Source of the DNA: a virus
Direction: 5' to 3' (one strand)
Virus record (IMG/VR): IMGVR_UViG_3300012920_000313
Span: 1 to 22,204 of that record
DNA length: 22,204 bases
Positions within the stretch are counted from its first letter, which is position 1; the number at the start of each line of letters is the position of its first letter. This document shows positions 1-5,566 of the stretch, piece by piece. A program made the translations under genes and the position numbers. The notes beneath the pieces are model-generated. The model made no database searches and was not told the DNA's origin. It saw only the letters and a list, made by a program, of their open reading frames with translations.

Positions 1-99
1 ATAGTCATGGACACAGTAGAAGACCTCAAGAAGAAAGAGGGTGGAGACATTTATGCCGAAGAATTACTTTCATGTTGGAAGAGAATAGTAAAGGGTTGA
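1..99 (+). CDS. C-terminal end of an unidentified protein (cut by window start)
   Basis: An open frame runs in from the left edge and ends with TGA at 97-99, giving about 32 residues that end in ELLSCWKRIVKG. The next gene starts at base 100, directly after this stop, so the two are probably co-transcribed. The visible part is charged and looks helical, with no motif I recognise. The true start lies outside the window. An internal ATG at base 7 exists, but there is no reason to take it as the start because the frame stays open upstream. Confidence 0.5.
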   Translation: MVMDTVEDLKKKEGGDIYAEELLSCWKRIVKG

Positions 100-315
100 A
101 TGTTTGTTGCTGTAATATTAGTTTGTTCTATGTATGCTAATCCAAAATGTGTGGAAGTTTACGATACGATAAAGCCATATGGTTATGAGAAGCTTGAAGA
201 TTGCCAAAACAGAATTTTTGAAATGGCAGTTGGAATAAGAAGCACAATACCTGTTCCACATTCAATGGAGATGAAATGTTTAAAGAAGGAGAATAAGAAT
301 GAACGATCAACTTAA
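100..315 (+). CDS. Small Cys-containing protein with hydrophobic N-terminus
   Basis: A 71-residue protein of unknown function. The first 14 residues (MFVAVILVCSMYAN) are hydrophobic and could be a signal peptide or membrane anchor, though they lack a basic N-region. Three further cysteines follow (in PKCVEV, EDCQNR and MKCLKK), so the mature part could carry a disulfide if exported. The C-terminus is Lys/Glu rich. It starts immediately after the stop of the preceding frame and overlaps the next small gene (start 299) by 17 bases, consistent with a tightly coupled operon. Small proteins with a hydrophobic start and spaced cysteines are frequent in marine phage genomes, but I cannot assign a role. 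Confidence 0.6.
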   Translation: MFVAVILVCSMYANPKCVEVYDTIKPYGYEKLEDCQNRIFEMAVGIRSTIPVPHSMEMKCLKKENKNERST

Positions 316-460
316 AGAAGAAGAAATTAAAGAACATTGCTCTCCGAGATGTCCAAGATGCCAAGGAGTTTTGAGAACAATTGAAGTTCATGGACACACT
401 CAATGTGTTGTCTGTAACATGGTAGTCGAAGACTGCTGCCAAGGATCACCACAAAAATGA
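299..460 (+). CDS. Small zinc-ribbon-like protein
   Basis: A 53-residue protein beginning MNDQLKEEEIKEHCSPRCPR. Two CxxC knuckles are visible, C18-x2-C21 and C36-x2-C39, the normal arrangement of a zinc ribbon, followed by a CC pair at residues 46-47. A GAAGGAG-like ribosome binding site sits a few bases before the ATG at 299. The stop (458-460) overlaps the ATG of the next gene (457) as ATGA, which supports both genes being translated. Small phage zinc ribbons often bind nucleic acid or modulate host polymerase, but nothing here fixes the target; function is unknown. Confidence 0.7.
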   Translation: MNDQLKEEEIKEHCSPRCPRCQGVLRTIEVHGHTQCVVCNMVVEDCCQGSPQK

Positions 461-708
461 GTGACAATGTTTTAAAATTTCCGTATAAATTAAAAAGGAC
501 ACAATTGCCATTAGAAAGAGTCTGCGATATGGCAAAAGTAAAATTGGACAAAGCAGTTATTGCAGGCGTAACTGACCAGGGTCAAGTTCAATTAATGACA
601 ACTTTCCAAGACCCTGCCGAAGTCCTTTATTATTTAGAAATGGCTAAGACAGGACTAATGCAAGGCATGGTATTAATGGAAGAGGGAGAGATAGATGAAG
701 AAGAGTGA
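457..708 (+). CDS. Small conserved-looking phage protein with DNVLKFP motif
   Basis: An 83-residue protein of unknown function. The N-terminus has a short motif, DNVLKFP (residues 3-9), also found in closely related form (DNVIEFP) in the protein encoded just downstream. The middle looks like a small alpha/beta fold (VIAGVTDQGQVQLMTT, then DPAEVLYYLEMAKTGL), and the C-terminus is strongly acidic (EEGEIDEEE). Its ATG overlaps the preceding stop (ATGA), and its own stop at 706-708 overlaps both a downstream ATG frame (695) and a GTG start (705) in GTGA, so it lies in a translationally coupled run. No catalytic residues are apparent. Confidence 0.7.
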   Translation: MSDNVLKFPYKLKRTQLPLERVCDMAKVKLDKAVIAGVTDQGQVQLMTTFQDPAEVLYYLEMAKTGLMQGMVLMEEGEIDEEE

Positions 709-880
709 CAAAAAAAACGTACACAATAAAGTTAGAGATAACGTCATCGAGTTTCCCAAATCACCCCCACCTAGCGATGGCGGTAGCGAGACAGATGTGG
801 AAAGTGGGGAGGGACTCACATTCTATTTCACTCCAGATTGGGACACCAGTGGAGACGATCCAGAAGATAGCGAAGCTTGA
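695..880 (+). CDS. Small acidic protein overlapping another frame
   Basis: A 61-residue frame starting MKKSDKKNVHNKVRDNVIEF. It has a good ribosome binding site (GGGAG at about 684-688, six bases before the ATG) and the DNVIEFP motif (residues 15-21) resembling DNVLKFP of the preceding protein. The C-terminal half is acidic and Pro/Gly/Ser rich (PKSPPPSDGGSETD, then TPDWDTSGDDPEDSEA). Nearly all of it (705-880) is shared with a second, +1-shifted frame encoding an HTH-like protein. Third-position G+C is raised in this stretch and falls again after the stop at 880, as expected if both frames are constrained. An alternative is that this frame is the start of one gene broken by an extra C in the run at 764-768. 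Confidence 0.5.
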   Translation: MKKSDKKNVHNKVRDNVIEFPKSPPPSDGGSETDVESGEGLTFYFTPDWDTSGDDPEDSEA

Positions 881-1094
881 AAACTGGAAACGAGAAGAAA
901 GAAATACTATTGATTCTCATGTAGGTTATTGGGGACCTTTTTTAACTGAGGAAGAATCATTAGAATTGTGTGATGAAAAATTTGAAGATGACCCTAGGGC
1001 ATTGAAAGAAAAGAAAACTATGTGGAGAGAAAAATATACAGTTCATTCGTCAGCAAGTTCAAGTTTAGCTTGGACTGAAGATACTTACGAATAA
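705..1094 (+). CDS. HTH-like DNA-binding protein (start uncertain)
   Basis: A 129-residue frame whose GTG start lies in a GTGA overlap with the previous stop. Residues 38-61 (DSHSISLQIGTPVETIQKIA and the following KLENW) fit a helix-turn-helix of the kind seen in small terminase or resolvase-like regulators, with IG at the turn and the xxETIQKIAK recognition helix. The rest (residues 62-129) is charged and ends SLAWTEDTYE. From 880 onward codon use is ordinary for this AT-rich genome, so that half is convincingly coding. The first 176 bases overlap the 695-880 frame. The start could instead be ATG at 777 or 795, but neither has a visible Shine-Dalgarno, or translation could enter from the 695 frame by a frameshift near the CCCCC run at 764-768. 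Confidence 0.6.
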   Translation: MTKKTYTIKLEITSSSFPNHPHLAMAVARQMWKVGRDSHSISLQIGTPVETIQKIAKLENWKREERNTIDSHVGYWGPFLTEEESLELCDEKFEDDPRALKEKKTMWREKYTVHSSASSSLAWTEDTYE

Positions 1095-1103
1095 TTTTTT
1101 TCT

Positions 1104-1132
1104 TTGACATATAGGAAAAACTGTGATTTAAA
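1104..1132 (+). promoter_or_regulatory. Sigma70-like promoter
   Basis: A perfect -35 box TTGACA (1104-1109) is followed after 17 bases by TTTAAA (1127-1132), a four-of-six -10 match, preceded by TG at 1124-1125 in the extended -10 position. It sits in the 58-base gap between the HTH-like gene and the gene starting at 1153, and a GGAAGGA ribosome binding site follows. It probably drives the helicase/nuclease operon using host RNA polymerase. Confidence 0.6.
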
Positions 1133-1152
1133 TATAAAAAAAGGGAAGGAAC

Positions 1153-1488
1153 ATGTTAGTTATTATAGAATCACCATTCCGAGGTGGTATAAAATTCGGA
1201 CAACAACAAAATGTAACATATGCAAGATTATGTCTTCATGATTCGTTGATGCGTGGAGAGTCACCCTTTGCATCTCACTTACTTTATACTCAAGTTCTTG
1301 ATGAATCAGACATCAAACAAAGAACAATGGGAATGAAAAGAGCATTCAAGTGGTATAGACATGCGAACCTCATGGCAGTTTACCAGGATCATGGTGTTAC
1401 TGAGGGCATGAGAAAAGGTATTCGTGTTGCGAAATACTACAACATCAAAATAGTTTACAGAACTTTATCGCTGCAGGTTGATAGATGA
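1153..1488 (+). CDS. DUF7768-like (nucleoside deoxyribosyltransferase-like fold) protein
   Basis: A 111-residue protein. The sequence VIIESPFRGG, then YARLCLHDSLMRGESPFASH, LYTQVLD, VYQDHGVTEGMRKGI and YRTL matches the pattern I know from the DUF7768 family of phage and bacterial proteins, whose fold is thought to resemble nucleoside 2-deoxyribosyltransferases. The order of conserved blocks (beta strand plus SP-R-G near the N-terminus, a central RGE-PFASH block, and D-G-GM-GI near the C-terminus) is complete at normal length. The biochemical reaction of this family is not established. A strong GGAAGGA site precedes the ATG and the stop overlaps the next ATG (ATGA at 1485-1488). Confidence 0.7.
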   Translation: MLVIIESPFRGGIKFGQQQNVTYARLCLHDSLMRGESPFASHLLYTQVLDESDIKQRTMGMKRAFKWYRHANLMAVYQDHGVTEGMRKGIRVAKYYNIKIVYRTLSLQVDR

Positions 1489-1664
1489 GCAACGAAAAAG
1501 ATAAAAGACTTGAAGACGTTATAAAAGAAGAACAGTATTGGCGACAAAAACAATACGACTACGAATGGGAAAGTGATTATCTCAATGCGAAGTTTTGTAG
1601 AGATCAAGCAAACTATTATAAGAACTTAATTAAAAAAGGAATACTTTGGGAGCCGAAATTTTGA
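1485..1664 (+). CDS. Small charged, Tyr/Lys-rich protein
   Basis: A 59-residue protein starting MSNEKDKRLEDVIKEEQYWR. It is almost entirely helical in appearance, rich in Glu, Lys, Tyr and Trp (QYWRQKQYDYEWESDY), and could form a short coiled coil. No known domain is recognised. It starts in an ATGA overlap with the preceding stop and overlaps the TTG start of the downstream helicase by 19 bases, so its translation may be coupled to the helicase. Confidence 0.6.
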   Translation: MSNEKDKRLEDVIKEEQYWRQKQYDYEWESDYLNAKFCRDQANYYKNLIKKGILWEPKF

Positions 1665-3103
1665 ATTTTAAATATAAAACAAAACCATATCAGCATCAAA
1701 AAGAAGCACTAGAAAAAAGTTACAAGGAAAAGAACTTTGCTTATTTCATGGAGATGGGGTGTGGCAAATCAAAAGTATTGATTGATAACATAGCTTGGTT
1801 ATATGAAAAAGGTAAAATTGATTGTGCTATAATCGTAGCACCAAAAGGTGTGTACATGAATTGGAAGAATAGTGAAATACCTATTCACATGCACAACAGT
1901 ATTCGACATGAAGTATATGTTTGGAAATCAAACTTAGGCAAGAAAGACACAGAAAAGCTCCGTGAATCGGTGACCGACAGACAAAGACTTAGAATCATTC
2001 TCGTCAATGTCGAGGCTTTTGCAACAAAGAAAGTGTTACAATATTTAGAAAAGGTTGTGCATAGAAGTAATGTTTTGTTAGCCGTTGACGAATCAACCAC
2101 AATAAAAAATCACAAAGCAAAAAGAACAAAAGCTCTTATACAATTTGGTGAGGTTGCGAAGTATAAAAGAATATTAACAGGTGCACCAATAACAAAATCG
2201 CCTCTTGACTTATACTCACAGTTCTTGTTTCTTGATTCGAAGATCTTGGGTCACAACTCTTATTGGTCTTTTCAAGGACGCTATGCCGTGATTAAAAGTG
2301 TCAAGATGGGTGCACACTCGTTTAATCAAGTCGTAGGCTATAGAAATTTAGAAGAGATGAAAGACAAGATGGATTGGTGTACCTATCGTACAACCAAAGA
2401 AGAGGCTTTGGATCTACCTCCGAAAATTTATACAACAAGACAAGTGGATATGACACTCGAACAATCAAGACATTATGATAGTTTGAAAGAAACATCAGTT
2501 GCTCTTTTGAACTCTGGAGAAATGGTTTCTGCTCCAGAGGTCATGACTCGTTTACTAAGATTACAACAATTATTATGTGGGTATCTTGTTACAGATAATG
2601 GAGAGATACAAGAAGTGCCAAACAATCGTATGAATGTTTTGATGGAAACAATCGAAGAGATGGAAGGTAAAGTTATTATATGGTCAAGGTTCAGACATGA
2701 CATTATTAAGATAACAGAAAAGTTAAAACAGACTTACGGATCAGACACAGTAGTCAATTACTTTGGGGATACGTCTATGAAAGATAGACAAGATGCAATT
2801 GAAAAATTTCAAAATTTGAAAAGTAATGTGAAATTTTTCATATCTAATCCACAAACAGGTGGCATGGGTATCACACTTCATGCAGCTGCAAATGTTATTT
2901 ATTATTCCAATGATTTTAATTTAGAGTCTCGTAAACAATCAGAAGATAGAGCACATAGAGTAGGTCAACACAAACCAGTTTTGTATGTTGATTTGATGTG
3001 TCCAAAGACAGTAGATGTACACATTGTAAAAACATTACTATCAAAAAATAAATTAGCTAACATAACTTTAGGAGAAAGGGTATTGGAATGGCTGAAAGTT
3101 TAA
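1646..3103 (+). CDS. SNF2-family DNA helicase/ATPase
   Basis: A 485-residue superfamily 2 helicase of the SNF2 type. Visible motifs, in order: Q-motif region PYQHQKEAL (14-22), Walker A MGCGKS (37-42), Walker B DEST (148-151), motif III LTGAP (177-181), C-terminal lobe with VIIWSRF (343-349), motif V GGMGITL (405-411) and motif VI QSEDRAHRVGQ (431-441), the SNF2 hallmark. It would translocate on duplex DNA using ATP. Phage members are linked to replication or recombination. The start is TTG at 1646, chosen for the AAAGGA site just upstream; an in-frame TTG at 1661 is less well placed. The 3' end overlaps the nuclease-like gene by 16 bases, suggesting the two act together. Confidence 0.9.
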   Translation: MGAEILNFKYKTKPYQHQKEALEKSYKEKNFAYFMEMGCGKSKVLIDNIAWLYEKGKIDCAIIVAPKGVYMNWKNSEIPIHMHNSIRHEVYVWKSNLGKKDTEKLRESVTDRQRLRIILVNVEAFATKKVLQYLEKVVHRSNVLLAVDESTTIKNHKAKRTKALIQFGEVAKYKRILTGAPITKSPLDLYSQFLFLDSKILGHNSYWSFQGRYAVIKSVKMGAHSFNQVVGYRNLEEMKDKMDWCTYRTTKEEALDLPPKIYTTRQVDMTLEQSRHYDSLKETSVALLNSGEMVSAPEVMTRLLRLQQLLCGYLVTDNGEIQEVPNNRMNVLMETIEEMEGKVIIWSRFRHDIIKITEKLKQTYGSDTVVNYFGDTSMKDRQDAIEKFQNLKSNVKFFISNPQTGGMGITLHAAANVIYYSNDFNLESRKQSEDRAHRVGQHKPVLYVDLMCPKTVDVHIVKTLLSKNKLANITLGERVLEWLKV

Positions 3104-3624
3104 GAAGAAAAGCAATAAAAATAAATAAGAATATCAGAGGTGAAAAACTAATTGGATCGGCGGGTGAAGCATTCACGCTTTTTAGTTTGAACATGATGGG
3201 TGTTGAGTGCGATCTTGTGAAACAAGATGGAACAGATATCGTGGCGACTAAATCAATAGATAGTAATTTATTGGTTGCACAAAGAATAGAAGTGAAGACG
3301 GCAACATTTATTTCAGATAAAAATTTGTATAGCTTTTCAATATCAAAAGGTGGAGACAAAAGACCATACTCAAAAGAAGATTGTGATATCTTGGCTCTGT
3401 GTGCCGTGAGACAAAAAGCAGTTCTTTTTTTTAATGTTGAAAAATTTCAAGATAAAGTAACAAAGAAAATTCATCTGAATGATTTTATGAGAGAAGAATA
3501 TATGAAACAAAGTTGGCAATCTTCTTTGTACGAAAGTCAGAAACATACTTTTAATCTTCTTAAAAGAGAACGTAAGAATGTAGGAGAGTTAAAAGTAAAT
3601 GCAGAAGTTGTAAAAAAGATATAA
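3088..3624 (+). CDS. PD-(D/E)XK-like nuclease
   Basis: A 178-residue protein. The N-terminal half fits the PD-(D/E)XK core: an early helix with Glu (GSAGEAFTL, E27), then GTDIVA (D50) and RIEVKTA (E68-x-K70), the order and spacing of a Hjc- or restriction-endonuclease-like metal site. A later block (CDILALCAV, then KAVLFFNV) looks like the following core strands. The C-terminal 70 residues are basic and helical and may bind DNA. It overlaps the SNF2 helicase gene, so a helicase-nuclease partnership in recombination, branch resolution or host DNA degradation is plausible. The family call rests on the motif only; the specificity is unknown. Confidence 0.65.
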   Translation: MAESLRRKAIKINKNIRGEKLIGSAGEAFTLFSLNMMGVECDLVKQDGTDIVATKSIDSNLLVAQRIEVKTATFISDKNLYSFSISKGGDKRPYSKEDCDILALCAVRQKAVLFFNVEKFQDKVTKKIHLNDFMREEYMKQSWQSSLYESQKHTFNLLKRERKNVGELKVNAEVVKKI

Positions 3625-3632
3625 GTTTTTAT

Positions 3633-3661
3633 TTGACAGAGTGGGTATAGTTGTGATAGGT
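3633..3661 (+). promoter_or_regulatory. Possible promoter (TTGACA with weak -10)
   Basis: A perfect TTGACA occurs at 3633-3638, just after the nuclease stop. The region 17 bases downstream contains TGTGATAGG, a poor -10 match. The same TTGACA-N12/13-TGTGAT layout occurs in the promoter at 1104-1132, which is the main support. It lies about 60 bases upstream of a perfect TATAAT (3695-3700). Confidence 0.35.
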
Positions 3662-3669
3662 GTTTTATT

Positions 3670-3712
3670 AGATATAAATTTAACAACGACTATCTATAAT
3701 AGATTTATATCT
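3670..3712 (+). promoter_or_regulatory. Operator-like inverted repeat around a TATAAT box
   Basis: Perfect 10-base inverted repeats AGATATAAAT (3670-3679) and ATTTATATCT (3703-3712) flank 23 bases that contain a perfect -10 box TATAAT (3695-3700). The -35 region is weak. One arm would cover the -35 zone and the other the transcription start, the usual geometry of a repressor operator. The ribbon-helix-helix gene at 3881 is the obvious candidate ligand. AT-rich arms can also arise by chance, so this is moderate evidence. Confidence 0.45.
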
Positions 3713-3731
3713 TGTAAAGATAATAGCATGA

Positions 3732-3864
3732 CAGGGTGGTTTGCGTGATGCGATCACCCTGACATTAAAAGTGGAGAGGGTATGTTCCTGGTTTTATTTC
3801 CCATGTGCTACAGCATGGTTTTCTTTTCCAGGTTTCTCCTGTGTCCTCTTCACCTTTAATGTTA
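3732..3864 (+). ncRNA. Long folded leader RNA or small RNA candidate
   Basis: Non-coding sequence with dense complementarity. A first hairpin pairs CAGGGTG (3732-3738) with CACCCTG (3755-3761); an alternative is GTGAT/ATCAC around GCG (3745-3757). Directly adjacent, 3762-3779 pairs with 3845-3862 in an 18-bp stem with one A-C mismatch and one G-T pair, extendable by two pairs. Inside are CCTGG (3787-3791) with CCAGG (3828-3832), a symmetric 9-by-9 pyrimidine-rich internal loop, and CCATG (3801-3805) with CATGG (3814-3818). The ribosome binding site of the next gene (3871-3877) lies just outside. It may be a regulatory 5' leader, a free small RNA, or a DNA-level cruciform. Confidence 0.5.
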
Positions 3865-3880
3865 ACAGAAAGGGAAGATA

Positions 3881-4048
3881 ATGGATCCAAGTAAGTGGAA
3901 ATCAGTTGCAGTTCCAATAAGTGTTTGGACTAAACTAAAAGAATTAGCCGATAGAAATGATAGATCTGTTGGCGGAACGATTTCATTTCTCACAAAAAGA
4001 GAATATGAAAAAACGGTTGACAGTAAGCAAGCTCAAAGAGTAAGCTAA
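3881..4048 (+). CDS. Ribbon-helix-helix-like DNA-binding protein
   Basis: A 55-residue protein starting MDPSKWKSVAVPISVWTKLK. The pattern of a short strand (KSVAVPIS), a helix (VWTKLKELADRND), then RSVGGTISFLTKREYEK fits the Arc/MetJ ribbon-helix-helix fold at the normal size of such regulators. It would act as a dimer binding operator DNA. It has a good AGGGAAG site, follows a folded leader and an operator-like inverted repeat, and is followed by a strong hairpin. This arrangement suggests an autoregulated early repressor or timing regulator, but the regulated targets cannot be read from the sequence. Confidence 0.65.
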   Translation: MDPSKWKSVAVPISVWTKLKELADRNDRSVGGTISFLTKREYEKTVDSKQAQRVS

Positions 4049-4070
4049 TCGTTCAAGCGTAAAATCCTCC

Positions 4071-4108
4071 GAGTGAGAGTAATTTGACGACACTCATTAC
4101 TCTCACTC
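4071..4108 (+). terminator. Perfect 13-bp hairpin after the RHH gene
   Basis: GAGTGAGAGTAAT (4071-4083) and ATTACTCTCACTC (4096-4108) are perfect inverted repeats separated by 12 bases. The stem would be very stable for this AT-rich genome. It lacks a clear U-tract (TTAACAAAG follows), so it may be an attenuator, RNA-processing site or mRNA-stabilising structure rather than a simple intrinsic terminator. The next gene starts 46 bases downstream. Confidence 0.55.
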
Positions 4109-4154
4109 TTAACAAAGCCGAAGGGCATAAACTTTAAAGAAGAAAGGAAGAACC

Positions 4155-4721
4155 ATGAGTGATGTGTTTTCACTATTTGAAAAAGAGGCTGCTAATCCTC
4201 AGTCATTTGAAATTAGCGAAGATAAGACGAAGAACCTTTCGTCTCTAGTTCGGTTATCTATAGATGTTGAAAAGCAAATAAAAGATACCGAAGACTATCT
4301 TAAAGACTTAAAGCAAAAGAAGAGAACCATTGATGAGGAAGACATTCCGTCATTGATGGAAGAACTCGGTGTGGAAAGTCTACAGGTAGATGGCAGTAAA
4401 GTATCCGTAGACAAGTTTGTGTCTGCTCGTATACCAGAGTCTAGAAAAGATGAAGCTTTTAGTTTTCTTAGATCTATTGGTGAGGGCGACATAATTAAGA
4501 ATGAAGTTGTTGTCGGATTTAATATGGGTCAAGACAATGTAGCGGGAGCCGTGATTGACGATCTTACAAAGCAAGGTCTAAATCCTGTACAAAAAACTCA
4601 CATACATCCAATGACTCTGAAGACTTGGGCGAAGAATAGAATTGATAATGGTCAAGAAATTGATTTCGATCTATTTGGAGTTTATCAAGGTAATCGTGCA
4701 AAAATCAAAGGAGGTCAATAA
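4155..4721 (+). CDS. Coiled-coil protein of unknown function next to SSB-like gene
   Basis: A 188-residue protein. Residues about 28-60 are a likely coiled coil (SLVRLSIDVEKQIKDTEDYL and on through DLKQKKRTIDEED), followed by a small alpha/beta part (SLMEELGVESLQVDGSKVSV) and a second domain ending in DLFGVYQGNRAKIKGGQ. Proteins with this coiled-coil plus GVESLQVDGxKVxV layout are common in phage replication modules, but I know of no demonstrated activity. It has an AAGGAAG site, and its stop overlaps the ATG of the SSB-like gene (TAATG at 4719-4723), so the two are translationally coupled and probably work together on single-stranded DNA. Confidence 0.65.
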   Translation: MSDVFSLFEKEAANPQSFEISEDKTKNLSSLVRLSIDVEKQIKDTEDYLKDLKQKKRTIDEEDIPSLMEELGVESLQVDGSKVSVDKFVSARIPESRKDEAFSFLRSIGEGDIIKNEVVVGFNMGQDNVAGAVIDDLTKQGLNPVQKTHIHPMTLKTWAKNRIDNGQEIDFDLFGVYQGNRAKIKGGQ

Positions 4722-5503
4722 TGGACACAGCAATTGCACCAAAGAAAAAGACTGAGGTTGTTGTATCAGAACTCGACAAGTTACTTGAAGAGGACTCTGG
4801 TGCAGGTCTTGAGAATTTTACAACCGAAGATATGCAGATTCCTTTTATTAGGATTCTGCAAGCATTGTCACCACAACTTAATAAACAAGACAGTTTGTAT
4901 ATTAAGGGAGCCGAACAAGGTGATATATTCAACACTGTAAATCAAGAGATTTACAAAGCAGATGAGGGAGTTATCGTTGTACCAGCATATTTTGAAAAGA
5001 AGTTCTTGGAGTTTGCTCTACGTTCTACGGGTGGTGGTTTCATTCGAGAGCTTAGTCCTACTGACGGTGATATTAACTTGACTACTCGTGAGGGTACGAT
5101 TGAAACATTGCCAAGTGGAAATGAACTCGTAAGAACTCATCAACATCTTGTTATTGCAAAAGGTGCAAATGGTGAGATGGCTCCAGCTGTTCTTGATATG
5201 AAGAAGACACAGTTAAAAGTATCAAGAAGATGGAATACTTTGAAGAACGGTATTCGTTTACCATCAGGTAAACCTATGCCTCTTTATGGTACGGCTTGGA
5301 GACTTACAACAGTTTCCGAGAGTAATGATCAAGGGACATGGTATAACTACAAACTTGATCGTGTTACGGAAATCACAGAAGAGATACAAGATATGATGCT
5401 AGAGGCTCGTAACATGTATCAAAGTGTGAGAAAGGGTGAGGTTAAAATGGCTGCAGCCTCTGCCGATGAAATGGCAGATAAAGGTGACGAAGCACCGTTT
5501 TAA
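4721..5503 (+). CDS. Putative single-stranded DNA-binding protein
   Basis: A 260-residue protein. The central part (QIPFIRILQALSPQLNKQDS at 39-58, GDIFNTVNQEIYKADEGVIV at 67-86, then FLEFALRSTGGGFIRE) matches a family that is usually annotated as phage DNA-binding or SSB-like. The C-terminus is acidic and ends DKGDEAPF, like the acidic, Phe-ending tails of T7 gp2.5 and bacterial SSB (IPF) that recruit replication partners. The primase encoded next ends in EEAPF. It is coupled to the upstream coiled-coil gene and closed by a terminator. The SSB role is inferred from the tail, size and position; no OB-fold can be proven by eye. Confidence 0.55.
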   Translation: MDTAIAPKKKTEVVVSELDKLLEEDSGAGLENFTTEDMQIPFIRILQALSPQLNKQDSLYIKGAEQGDIFNTVNQEIYKADEGVIVVPAYFEKKFLEFALRSTGGGFIRELSPTDGDINLTTREGTIETLPSGNELVRTHQHLVIAKGANGEMAPAVLDMKKTQLKVSRRWNTLKNGIRLPSGKPMPLYGTAWRLTTVSESNDQGTWYNYKLDRVTEITEEIQDMMLEARNMYQSVRKGEVKMAAASADEMADKGDEAPF

Positions 5504-5511
5504 TTAAAGTT

Positions 5512-5555
5512 GGGGTCACACATGTATCCTCCAAGTGTGTGACCCCTTATTATTT
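5512..5555 (+). terminator. Intrinsic terminator
   Basis: GGGGTCACACA (5512-5522) pairs perfectly with TGTGTGACCCC (5536-5546), an 11-bp GC-rich stem with a 13-base loop, followed by the T-rich stretch TTATTATTTT. It lies nine bases after the SSB-like stop and just before the primase gene, so it would limit or attenuate transcription between them. Confidence 0.8.
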
Positions 5556-5566
5556 TGGAGCGATGA

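Noticed and set aside
4049-4070. GTTCAAGCG resembling a tRNA T-loop
   Set aside because: No acceptor or anticodon stem can be built around it; no tRNA gene is evident anywhere in the window.
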